A stretch of DNA of 8,512 bases, from NCBI GenBank assembly GCA_902766985.1, contig CACXFP010000044.1, positions 1 through 8,512 on the forward strand, given 5' to 3'. Below are positions 1 through 6,935 of the stretch, piece by piece. The stretch comes from an uncultured Bacteroidia bacterium (GTDB lineage: Bacteria > Bacteroidota > Bacteroidia > Bacteroidales > UBA932). The first letter of the stretch is position 1; each line of letters starts with the position of its first letter. The notes under the pieces were generated by a model, which did not search any database, was not told where the DNA came from, and saw nothing but the letters and a program-made list of their open reading frames with translations. Both the position numbers and the translations under genes were made by a program.

Positions 1-60
1 CAAAGATTGAACCTTCACGGGGAAAGGCCGGAAAATATCTCATCATAGCATAAAAATTCT
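1..60. other. Leader segment upstream of the M48 protease gene; possible tail of an unseen upstream gene
   Basis: This stretch holds no complete gene. Two plus-strand frames are open from the window edge and close early, one at a TAG at 46-48 and the other at a TAA at 51-53. Either could be the last codons of a gene that begins outside the window, and the 16-17 residues available do not identify a family. From about position 34 the sequence becomes AT-rich, as expected for a promoter region. Confidence 0.3.
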
Positions 61-68
61 TATATTTA
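61..68 (+). promoter_or_regulatory. Possible Bacteroidota-type -7 promoter element for the two protease genes
   Basis: The octamer TATATTTA matches the Bacteroidota -7 consensus TAnnTTTG at all but the last base. It lies 28 bp before the ATG at 97, a reasonable distance for a short leader. No convincing TTTG -33 element is visible 19-21 bp upstream, so the call rests on one box only. Confidence 0.35.
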
Positions 69-96
69 GGGTCGGAAATTATTAACGCTTCATAAT

Positions 97-912
97 ATGA
101 AATCTCTCAGACTCACCATCTTCCTCATGGCTGCAGCCTTCGCGGCCGTTTCCTGCGGCGCAGGATTCGATTCTTCAAGGGCCCTTGTCGGAGGAGTGAA
201 AGCCCTTCAGGCCGCTACCGTCACCGATGCGCAGATACAAGCCTACGTGCACCAGTACATCCAGGCCCTGGACGCCCAGAGCCCCGTCCTTCCCGAATCG
301 GACGCATATGTCAAGAGGCTCCGCAAACTCACCGCCGGACTGACCGACGTCGACGGTGTCCCCCTGAATTTCAAAGTGTACAAGACCAACGACGTGAACG
401 CCTTCGCATGCGCCGACGGCAGCGTAAGGGTATATACCGGCCTTATGGACCTGATGGACGACAACGAGGTCCTGGGTGTCATAGGTCATGAAATCGGCCA
501 TGTAGCCCTCAAGCATACAAAGAAGCAGATGAAGCATGCGCTTATGACTTCCGCGGCCCTGGATGCGGTAGCATCTACCGGACAGGTTGCGGCAGCCCTC
601 ACGGACTCCCAGCTCGGAGCCCTCGGCGAGGCCATATCCGGCGCCCAGTTCTCCCAGAAGCAGGAGAGCCAGGCGGACGACTTCGGCTATGAATTCATCA
701 AGGCCGCGGGCAAGAACCCCTGGGCAATGGCCATGGCGTTCGAGAAACTCCAGTCAATCAGCGGAGGCTCCACTGCCGGGAACGCAGCATCAGGCAGAAG
801 TTCAGGAGCCAGCATCCTGTCTTCTCATCCCAGCACTGCATCCAGGATCGCGAACATGTCGAAGAGGGCGACCGCTGACGGCTTCAAGCGCCCTGCATCA
901 TCCAAGAAATAA
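97..912 (+). CDS. M48-family zinc metalloprotease, predicted lipoprotein
   Basis: This is a 271-residue predicted periplasmic M48 (Ste24/HtpX/LoiP-like) metallopeptidase that would hydrolyse misfolded or exported proteins at the envelope. The N-terminus has a basic start, a hydrophobic stretch at residues 6-18 and a lipobox-like AVSC with Cys20 as the acylation site. No acidic surface-export motif follows the Cys, so anchoring on the periplasmic face is more likely than surface display. The catalytic motif HEIGH is at 131-135 (His131 and His135 as zinc ligands, Glu132 as catalytic base). The third ligand is Glu190 in an ExxAD motif, with Asp194. Near the C-terminus, SSHP followed by S-RI is the usual M48 tail motif. 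Length is normal for the small single-domain lipoprotein members, and the membrane helices of HtpX are absent. No Shine-Dalgarno precedes the ATG. The S9 peptidase follows 21 bp downstream, so the two are probably co-transcribed. The family is clear; the substrate is unknown. Confidence 0.93.
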   Translation: MKSLRLTIFLMAAAFAAVSCGAGFDSSRALVGGVKALQAATVTDAQIQAYVHQYIQALDAQSPVLPESDAYVKRLRKLTAGLTDVDGVPLNFKVYKTNDVNAFACADGSVRVYTGLMDLMDDNEVLGVIGHEIGHVALKHTKKQMKHALMTSAALDAVASTGQVAAALTDSQLGALGEAISGAQFSQKQESQADDFGYEFIKAAGKNPWAMAMAFEKLQSISGGSTAGNAASGRSSGASILSSHPSTASRIANMSKRATADGFKRPASSKK

Positions 913-933
913 CATAATCCAAATACATTCAAA

Positions 934-2991
934 ATGAACATTTCCAGAAAAATCGCCCTTTCCATCAGCATCCTCCTGCCCATCCTCATGAGCGCAGGGC
1001 CAAGAGATTTCAACAGGATTCCGTTTTTCTGGAAATGGCTTTCGGAAAAAGAGGTCGCCTTTACCTACGACGGCACCTTCACGGACGAGGATGCATTCAG
1101 CGTAAACGTAAAAGGCAACAAGGTAACCAAGGGCATCAAGGCTCCGGCCAGATATGCTCAGTTCCCGGTGAACCCCGAGGGGGCGGTGAACCTCACCTAC
1201 TCCCCGGACTCAACCATGCTTGCCTTCACCAGGGCAAACGACCTGTTTGTCGTGGATGTGGCCTCCGGGAAGGAACGGCGCCTGACATTCGACGGCAACG
1301 ACCTGATCCTCAACGGATATGCCTCTTGGGTATATTATGAGGAGATTTTCGGCCGCCCGTCCCGCTACCGCGCGTTCTGGTGGTCTCCGGATTCGAAGAA
1401 GCTGGCCTTCTACCGTTTCGACAACTCCCAGGTGCCGATGTTCCCCATCTATTCAGCCAAGGGTCAGGACGGGAGCCTTCGCCAGACAAGATACCCCAAA
1501 GCCGGAGAACCCAATCCCAAGGTAAGGATCGGCATTATCGACATCACCCGGTCCGTCGGAACCGTCTGGGCTGATTTCAATGAGGACGATGACCAGTATT
1601 TCGGGACTCCGTTCTGGGGTGCCGACAGCAAGGAGTTCTTCGTCTCAAGGGAGCCCAGGATCCAGAACACACTCGACCTCTATTCCATTTCCCCCGCGGA
1701 CGGAAGCAAGAAACACATCTATCACGAGCAATACAAGACCTGGCTGGATTGGATCGACGGCATGGTTTTCGGCAAGGACGGGCTGTACATGGCCAGGAGC
1801 TTCGAAACCGGCTGGTCGCAGATATACTATCTTTCTTATGACGGAAAAACCCTGAAGCGCCTCACCGACGGTCCCAACTGGAGGGTCAGCATCCTGAGGG
1901 TCGATGAGAGTGCGGGAGATGTCTTCTTCACCGCGGAAAGGGACTCCAGGGTACGCCAGAGCCTATACAAAGTCGACAGGAAGGGCCGGATATCGGCCCT
2001 CACCGACACGGAGCTGAACGTGTCCCAGGTGAGTTTCTCACCCGACGGCAAGCATTTCGTATGCTCCCTCTCCAACCTCACCACTCCCAACCAGATCTGG
2101 CTGTTCAACTCATCCGGCGGGAAAGGCTACAAGGTGGCTGACATGGCCTCCCCAAGCTTCGATCCCGGATCATATTCCCTGCCCCGCCTCATCACCCTGA
2201 CGACAAAGGACGGGCTGGAACTCCCCGCCACGGTGACCTACCCTAAGGGATTCGTGCCTGACGGCTCCGTGAAATATCCTGTGCACATGGACATTTACGG
2301 CGGCCCCGACTCCCCGCAGGTCAACGACCGCTGGCGCACACCGAACCCGTCTTCCGAATGGTGGTCTGAAAACGGAATCATCGAGGTTTATGCCGACTGC
2401 CGCGCCTCCGGGCACAACGGGCGGGAAGGCCTCGACCAGATCTACAGGCATCTTGCAGACTTGGAAATCAAGGACTTCGTGGAATGGGCGGAGTATTTCC
2501 AGAGCCTTCCCTATGTCAAAGGCGACAAGATAGGGGTCGAAGGTTTCTCTTTCGGCGGGACGATGACGACCCTACTCGTCTGCACCGCTCCGGACAAATT
2601 CCACTACGGAATTGCCGGAGGCGGCGTATATGACTGGGCCCTGTACGACACCCACTACACGGAAAGGTTCATGGAAAGCCCCCAGACCAATCCCGAAGGA
2701 TACAGGGCGACCCGCGTTATAGACAGGATTTCAGGCTATCCCACCAAGGAGGACGGAAAGCTTCCGGAGAATGGAGTCGAAGAGGTGATGCTCAAGATCA
2801 CCCATGGCACCGGAGACGACAATGTCCACTTCCAGAACACATTGCAGCTCATCGACAAGCTGCAGGAAGAGGGCAAGCGGTTCGAATTCATGATATATCC
2901 CGACGGCATGCACGGCTACCGCGGCTACCAGGGCCGCCACTTCAACGAAGCCAACCGCGCTTTCTGGCTGAAATACCTGAAGAATCAGTAG
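934..2991 (+). CDS. Dipeptidyl-peptidase IV-like S9 serine peptidase, exported
   Basis: This 685-residue S9B prolyl-oligopeptidase-family peptidase is predicted to release N-terminal dipeptides, typically X-Pro or X-Ala, in the periplasm. Residues 1-21 form a basic-hydrophobic signal peptide with a likely cleavage near Ser-Ala-Gly. An N-terminal beta-propeller spans roughly 60-410 and an alpha/beta-hydrolase domain spans roughly 430-685. The double glutamate that binds the substrate amino terminus in DPP IV is present as Glu136-Glu137 in the VYYEEIF segment, which favours dipeptidyl peptidase over endopeptidase activity. The catalytic triad is Ser539 (GFSFGG), Asp628 (HGTGDDNVHF) and His660 (DGMHG). 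Tyr455 in YGGPDSP matches the oxyanion-hole tyrosine. At 685 residues it is slightly shorter than characterised bacterial DPP IV enzymes, without loss of any key motif. It starts 21 bp after the M48 gene, with an AT-rich spacer and no clear Shine-Dalgarno. The exact substrate preference cannot be read from the sequence. Confidence 0.93.
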   Translation: MNISRKIALSISILLPILMSAGPRDFNRIPFFWKWLSEKEVAFTYDGTFTDEDAFSVNVKGNKVTKGIKAPARYAQFPVNPEGAVNLTYSPDSTMLAFTRANDLFVVDVASGKERRLTFDGNDLILNGYASWVYYEEIFGRPSRYRAFWWSPDSKKLAFYRFDNSQVPMFPIYSAKGQDGSLRQTRYPKAGEPNPKVRIGIIDITRSVGTVWADFNEDDDQYFGTPFWGADSKEFFVSREPRIQNTLDLYSISPADGSKKHIYHEQYKTWLDWIDGMVFGKDGLYMARSFETGWSQIYYLSYDGKTLKRLTDGPNWRVSILRVDESAGDVFFTAERDSRVRQSLYKVDRKGRISALTDTELNVSQVSFSPDGKHFVCSLSNLTTPNQIWLFNSSGGKGYKVADMASPSFDPGSYSLPRLITLTTKDGLELPATVTYPKGFVPDGSVKYPVHMDIYGGPDSPQVNDRWRTPNPSSEWWSENGIIEVYADCRASGHNGREGLDQIYRHLADLEIKDFVEWAEYFQSLPYVKGDKIGVEGFSFGGTMTTLLVCTAPDKFHYGIAGGGVYDWALYDTHYTERFMESPQTNPEGYRATRVIDRISGYPTKEDGKLPENGVEEVMLKITHGTGDDNVHFQNTLQLIDKLQEEGKRFEFMIYPDGMHGYRGYQGRHFNEANRAFWLKYLKNQ

Positions 2992-2999
2992 ACCGGGTC

Positions 3000-3057
3000 A
3001 GTCCCGGCATCGGCAACGCTCCCAGAATACACGGCCTTCCGGCCGCAATGCTCGCTT
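3000..3057. repeat. 58-bp direct repeat, copy 1
   Basis: This copy is identical over 58 bases to 3080-3137, giving an 80-bp period with a 22-bp spacer at 3058-3079. It starts 8 bp after the stop codon of the S9 peptidase gene. Inside it a small hairpin (CGGCC, loop TTCC, GGCCG) lies at 3032-3045. The sequence just right of this copy keeps only a remnant of the inverted arm that closes copy 2. Its function is unknown. Confidence 0.9.
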
Positions 3058-3079
3058 ATGCCCCATCCTGTATCAATTT

Positions 3080-3137
3080 AGTCCCGGCATCGGCAACGCT
3101 CCCAGAATACACGGCCTTCCGGCCGCAATGCTCGCTT
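3080..3137. repeat. 58-bp direct repeat, copy 2
   Basis: This is a perfect second copy of 3000-3057. It contains the same internal hairpin, here at 3112-3125. Unlike copy 1 it is followed directly by a sequence complementary to its own left end, so it could fold into a closed stem. Both copies lie entirely between the convergent S9 peptidase and helicase genes. Confidence 0.9.
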
Positions 3138-3151
3138 TTGCCGATGCCGGG
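3083..3151. repeat. Long inverted repeat with nested hairpin between convergent genes
   Basis: The 14-base arm CCCGGCATCGGCAA at 3083-3096 is perfectly complementary to TTGCCGATGCCGGG at 3138-3151. The 41 bases between them contain a second hairpin at 3112-3125. Such a structure at the meeting point of two convergent genes could act as a bidirectional terminator or mRNA-stabilising end. No clean T-tract follows the stem on either strand, so a classical intrinsic terminator is not supported. It may also be a dispersed extragenic palindromic element. Confidence 0.7.
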
Positions 3152-3159
3152 GCTGGCCG

Positions 3160-4587
3160 TCAGAACAGGCGGTCGGGGAAGTTGACGAGATAGACTTTGG
3201 ATACGGCGCGGGTGAGGGCGGTGTAGAGCCATTTCAGGTCGTCGACAGTAATCTCTTCCTGCCACAATGGATTGTCAATGAACACGCACTGCCACTGGCC
3301 TCCCTGCGACTTGTGGCAGGTGACAGCCTCGGCATACTTCAGTTGGAGGGCATTGTAGTACGGATCCTCCTTCACCGCATCATACCTCTTTTTCTTCGTC
3401 GCCAGATAGGAATAATCCTCCAGGACACCCTGGTAGAGGGCGTTCTGCTGCTCATACGTCAGGGCGGCAGACTCGGACGAAAGGGTGTCCAGGCAGACCT
3501 TGGCCGTGATTTCCTGGTCCCCATAGTCGGGGAAAGACAGCGATGCCGTGGCGAAATGGAGTCCGTATCTCTCCTCGAAGCCCCTTATCTTCAGGAGTTT
3601 TGCGATATCACCGTTGGCGATGTAATCCATCCCCTCCACATCTGACACGAACTGGTAGCAGTTCTTCACTATCATCAGCTTGTCCCCCCTTACCAGGGAT
3701 TCCTCCTTATACTGGACCATCGACCTTATCCCGGCATTGTAACGGTTCGCCCGGCGGTTGGAACGGCAGAGCACGATGACTTCGTCCTCCCCCCACTTCC
3801 CATAAGCGTCCGAGAGTGTTTCCAGGAGTTCCCCACCCCCGATCCTCTCCATATCATCGAAACCGTTGACGCGGAACTTCACCTCCGAGGGATCGTACTC
3901 ACCCTCCCCCGCCGCTATCATCCTCCTGAGCGCCGTAGCATTGAACAGGATACCTGATTCTTTCTCTTGACGGACAACCGTGGTAAGTGTCGAATACAGG
4001 ACCCCCGAGAACCCTTCCATGTAATCCGGAGAGAGGGCGGGGCTTTCATCCAGGCCCACAGGAGGAAGCTGGGCGGCATCCCCGACCATGATCAGCCTGC
4101 ATCCCAGGCCGTTGCGGACGAAAGTCACGAGGTCCTCCAGGAGGTTTCCCGAACCGAACACGGCGCTCTTCTGCTCAGCGGAATCAATCCCGATGAGCGA
4201 GACCTCGTCGACTATGAAAAGGGTGTCCCTGGCCTTGTTCGGGGAAAGGGAGAATTCGCCGAAAGCACTGCTGCCAAGGCTCTTCTGCCTGTAGATATGC
4301 TTGTGGATAGTGTAGGCCGGAGCGTGGGTATATGAGGAAAGGACCTTGGCGGAACGGCCGGTTGGGGCCAGAAGGACTACCGGGACCTTGAGGCCCTTCA
4401 TCACCGAAACTACCGCAGCCATGGCCGTCGTCTTTCCTGTGCCGGCATATCCGTTCACCACGAGGATGTCCCCGTTGTCTTCGGTAAGGAAGGAAGCGAC
4501 GTCCCTGAAAAGGGACTCCTGGCAGGACGTGGGTTCATACCCGAGACTGGCCTTGAACCGGCCGAATAGGAAATCCCCCCTGTCCAT
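3160..4587 (-). CDS. Short RecD/Pif1-like SF1B DNA helicase (UvrD_C_2-type C-terminus)
   Basis: This 475-residue protein is a predicted ATP-dependent 5'-3' DNA helicase of superfamily 1B, acting in DNA repair or replication in the cytoplasm. All expected motifs are present: Gln23 (Q motif), Walker A GYAGTGKTT at 46-54, motif Ia APTGRSAK at 74-81 with TIHK at 93-96, Walker B DEVS at 127-130, motif III GDAAQLPPVG at 169-178, and motif IV VVRQ at 204-207. Motif V (TCHKSQGGQ, 423-431) and motif VI (YTALTRA, 455-461) lie in the UvrD_C_2-like C-terminus. It lacks the long N-terminal region of RecD2 proteins, and no RecB or RecC partner is in the window. That makes it a stand-alone RecD-like/Dda-like helicase rather than exonuclease V subunit RecD. 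The ATG lies 6 bp after the trkH stop codon, and a purine-rich AGAGGGG overlaps that stop, so it is probably translated from the trkH transcript. The gene ends in the repeat-bearing convergent region. Confidence 0.9.
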   Translation of the reverse strand: MDRGDFLFGRFKASLGYEPTSCQESLFRDVASFLTEDNGDILVVNGYAGTGKTTAMAAVVSVMKGLKVPVVLLAPTGRSAKVLSSYTHAPAYTIHKHIYRQKSLGSSAFGEFSLSPNKARDTLFIVDEVSLIGIDSAEQKSAVFGSGNLLEDLVTFVRNGLGCRLIMVGDAAQLPPVGLDESPALSPDYMEGFSGVLYSTLTTVVRQEKESGILFNATALRRMIAAGEGEYDPSEVKFRVNGFDDMERIGGGELLETLSDAYGKWGEDEVIVLCRSNRRANRYNAGIRSMVQYKEESLVRGDKLMIVKNCYQFVSDVEGMDYIANGDIAKLLKIRGFEERYGLHFATASLSFPDYGDQEITAKVCLDTLSSESAALTYEQQNALYQGVLEDYSYLATKKKRYDAVKEDPYYNALQLKYAEAVTCHKSQGGQWQCVFIDNPLWQEEITVDDLKWLYTALTRAVSKVYLVNFPDRLF

Positions 4588-4593
4588 GCCCCT

Positions 4594-6051
4594 CTAGAAT
4601 TTCTTTTCGGGATTGAACAGCAGATAAAGGACTGCTAAGACCGGATACATCTCCACCCTGCCGAGGAACATGTCCACGGTGTAGACGAACTTGGAAAAGG
4701 CTGGCAGGAGCCCGTAGTTGCCGAAAGTGCCTACGTCACCCACCGAAGGGCCCACATTGCCCAGTGAGGACAGGGTGGCCATCAGGGAGGTCTCCATTCC
4801 TCCTCCCACGACCATGGAGAGGATGGCGCTGATGATCCAGACCACGAAGAACATGGCGATGTACATTACGTGGGGATAGATGTTGTCACGTGATACCACG
4901 GTTCCGCCGATATGGACTTCATGGACGGAATTGGGATGGATGGATTCCTTGATATTCGCCACCAGGAGCCTGGAGAGAAGGACGATGCGGTCGGTCTTGA
5001 GACCACCGGTAGTGGACCCGGCCATTCCGCAGACCGTGCCTGCGAACATTATCAGCAGGGACAGGAAATACGGCCAGTTGCTGTTGTCCGCTGTCGCGAA
5101 CCCTGTCGTGGATGCATAGCTCAGCATCTGGAATGAGCCGTCCAGGATGGCCTGGCCCCACGTCGCAGCATAGTTCCCGTTCTTGAGCACAAGGGCGGCA
5201 ATGATGGAAAACATGCAAAGATAGGACAGGTATACCTTGAGGATAGGATTGTTGAGAGGTTTCAGGGAACGGGTGACCACTGCAAAGAAGACCATGCCGA
5301 AATGCATTGAGGCAAGCAGCATGAACACCATGGAAATCAAGGTTATGGGGAGGGAATTGAAAGAGGCTATGCTGAAGTTCCTGGTGCTGAATCCACCTGT
5401 GGCGGAAACGCTGAAGGCATGGCAGATTGCGTCAAGCCATGACATTCCGGCTATCTTGTAACAGACGAACGACGCCAGAACAAGCCCGAGATAGACGGAA
5501 GAGAAAATCACTATAGTCTTGTTCGTCCTCGACCTGTATCCGGAACGGGAAAGGGAGGACAACTCCATATTCGTCAGGCGGAGCCTCACCGGTGCGGCAT
5601 TGGGGATTATCAGGAGGAGGAAAACAACAACTCCCAAGCCCCCGATGAAATGGGTGGACGCCCTCCAGAAAAGCAGGCTGTTCGGAAGGGCTTCGACATT
5701 GGCCAGGATCGTGGCGCCTGTGGTGGTATAGCCGGAAACGCTTTCGAACCAGGCATCTATGATGCTGAAAGGTCCGCCCCAAAGGGCATAGGGCAGCATT
5801 CCGAATATGAATGACAGAAGCCAGGACAGGACGATGACCAGATATCCGTCCTTCATGGTTATGGCCGATGTCTTCCGCACGAAGATGAAGGGGAAGATGC
5901 CGACGATGAAGGTTATCGTAAAGCTGATGATGAGGGCGGCAAGGGCGCTGTCGTTTCCGTTCATTACGGAAACGATTATGGAAAGGAACATGAACAAGGC
6001 GCTGACAAGCAGGGCCGTGCCCACGTTTCGGGATATAACCTTAAGATTCAT
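4594..6051 (-). CDS. trkH: TrkH-type potassium uptake transporter, inner membrane
   Basis: This 485-residue integral membrane protein is the K+-translocating subunit of a Trk/Ktr system. It is built of four membrane-pore-membrane repeats after an N-terminal helix pair. The four selectivity-filter segments are visible: TTTGA at 109-113, ATGGF around Thr218-Gly219, STTGF around Thr316-Gly317, and GNVGP around Asn432-Gly434. The Asn in the fourth filter and the GRVE motif with Arg465 near the end fit TrkH rather than KtrB. The length is typical of TrkH. No trkA gene, the usual NAD-binding regulatory partner, is in the window. The ATG lies inside the last codons of the upstream membrane-protein gene (11-bp overlap), preceded by a purine-rich GGGAAGGGAAAG. 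The overlap indicates translational coupling, so the upstream protein may be functionally linked. The helicase gene follows 6 bp later. Confidence 0.93.
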   Translation of the reverse strand: MNLKVISRNVGTALLVSALFMFLSIIVSVMNGNDSALAALIISFTITFIVGIFPFIFVRKTSAITMKDGYLVIVLSWLLSFIFGMLPYALWGGPFSIIDAWFESVSGYTTTGATILANVEALPNSLLFWRASTHFIGGLGVVVFLLLIIPNAAPVRLRLTNMELSSLSRSGYRSRTNKTIVIFSSVYLGLVLASFVCYKIAGMSWLDAICHAFSVSATGGFSTRNFSIASFNSLPITLISMVFMLLASMHFGMVFFAVVTRSLKPLNNPILKVYLSYLCMFSIIAALVLKNGNYAATWGQAILDGSFQMLSYASTTGFATADNSNWPYFLSLLIMFAGTVCGMAGSTTGGLKTDRIVLLSRLLVANIKESIHPNSVHEVHIGGTVVSRDNIYPHVMYIAMFFVVWIISAILSMVVGGGMETSLMATLSSLGNVGPSVGDVGTFGNYGLLPAFSKFVYTVDMFLGRVEMYPVLAVLYLLFNPEKKF

Positions 6052-6895
6052 CTTTCCCTTCCCTTTCGGCGATCCTGTCCCTGAGGTCGCTGACCCTCTT
6101 CCGCAGCTGGCGGTTCTCGCCGGTGAGTTCCTTCAGTCCGCGGTTAAGCTCGACCAGCTGGTCGTCCCCGTCAAATTCGTAGGTATACTTCCTGTCGGAA
6201 GCGCGGTAGTCGTCAAGGCCCCGGAGCATCTTGTAGACCGGGTTCACATAGTAGGAAAGGAGGAATACCAGAAGCATGACTATCAGCAGCAGGCCGACGG
6301 CGACAGCCACAATGCCGGGGATGATGCTCCTGTAGAATCCCCTGTCGAAAGTGGCGGAATTGCGACCGAGGTCATTGTATACCGCGGTGCTGAGATTGTC
6401 GATGTCCCGGCTCAGGCGGTTGTATTTCGGCTGTAGCCTCTCGAAGTACCACGCCCTGGAATTGATGAAATCGGAGATGAGCACATTCTCAAGCTCGAGC
6501 GAGGTGAGCATGTAGGCCTGGTAGGAATACACCACCGAGTCGGCCAGGGGCATGCTGTTGGTGGACTTGAGGGCAGACTTGAGGGAGTCGCACCTGGACA
6601 GGAACTCCTCCTGGTTGAAATCCGGCACGGCGCTAGTGCTCTCGTCCCCCACGACGGCAAGGATGTCGAGGTTGTAGGCGTTAGCCACCTCGGAAAGCTT
6701 CCGGGCCGCGTTGATGCTCTTGATGTTGCCGGCAAAGAGATCGGACACGTAATTGTTCATCCTGGTGAATTCCATCACAGAAATAATGCTGGAAATCAAG
6801 AGGGTCACGGCAATCGCGCTGAGGCTGAACACAAGTTTCATCCTCATCCCGGGCCGGGCGTCCCTTACCTTGGTTATCTTTCTTCTGAATGACAT
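6041..6895 (-). CDS. Uncharacterised membrane protein: chemoreceptor-like periplasmic helical domain, HAMP-like segment, coiled coil
   Basis: This is a 284-residue protein that I do not recognise as a named family. Its layout is a basic cytoplasmic N-terminus, TM1 at about 21-40, a roughly 150-residue mostly helical periplasmic domain, TM2 at about 191-216, then a cytoplasmic tail. The periplasmic domain resembles the four-helix-bundle sensor domains of chemoreceptors and histidine kinases. The tail starts with a Pro (VNP, Pro219), continues as a HAMP-like segment to about 258 and ends in a charged coiled coil to about 280. No kinase, cyclase, phosphatase or methyl-accepting output domain follows. 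I chose the ATG at 6895. An in-frame TTG at 6919 lies further upstream but falls inside the predicted promoter -7 box. The gene overlaps trkH by 11 bp. By inference it could sense a periplasmic signal and modulate TrkH, or be a structural partner. The topology is well supported; the function is not. Confidence 0.75.
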   Translation of the reverse strand: MSFRRKITKVRDARPGMRMKLVFSLSAIAVTLLISSIISVMEFTRMNNYVSDLFAGNIKSINAARKLSEVANAYNLDILAVVGDESTSAVPDFNQEEFLSRCDSLKSALKSTNSMPLADSVVYSYQAYMLTSLELENVLISDFINSRAWYFERLQPKYNRLSRDIDNLSTAVYNDLGRNSATFDRGFYRSIIPGIVAVAVGLLLIVMLLVFLLSYYVNPVYKMLRGLDDYRASDRKYTYEFDGDDQLVELNRGLKELTGENRQLRKRVSDLRDRIAEREGKDES

Positions 6896-6916
6896 AACTG
6901 CCGGTCGTTCAACACG

Positions 6917-6924
6917 CAAATATA
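6917..6924 (-). promoter_or_regulatory. Bacteroidota-type -7 promoter element for the membrane protein-trkH-helicase unit
   Basis: Read on the minus strand this is TATATTTG, a full match to the TAnnTTTG -7 consensus. It lies in the 40-bp gap between the yicC stop and the ATG at 6895. A transcript start near 6910 would give a leader of about 15 bases. No clear TTTG -33 box is present; that region falls in the last codons of yicC. Confidence 0.55.
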
Positions 6925-6935
6925 TGAAAAAAACC

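Noticed and set aside
1..53. C-terminal tail of an upstream plus-strand gene
   Set aside because: Two frames are open from the edge (stops at 46-48 and 51-53) and neither has enough residues to identify, so no gene was called.
2170..2451. Minus-strand open frame inside the S9 peptidase gene
   Set aside because: It is a shadow of a well-supported coding sequence. The composition is explained by the codon bias of the true frame.
3000..3137. Two repeats with a 22-bp spacer resembling a minimal CRISPR array
   Set aside because: There are only two copies, the repeat unit (58 bp) is much longer than a CRISPR repeat, there is a single short spacer, and no cas gene is nearby.
3083..3151. Integron attC-like recombination site
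   Set aside because: The paired arms are perfectly complementary and GC-rich, lacking the GTTRRRY/RYYYAAC core sites and unpaired bases expected of attC. No integrase or gene cassettes are present.
3056..3265. Small minus-strand frame of 69 codons across the repeat and the 3' end of the helicase gene
   Set aside because: It overlaps the helicase coding sequence in another frame and runs through repeated noncoding sequence. No recognisable domain or start context.
5807..6436. 209-codon plus-strand frame opposite trkH and the sensor-like gene
   Set aside because: It spans two well-supported minus-strand genes and their overlap, and shows no family motifs. Long antisense frames are common in GC-rich coding DNA.
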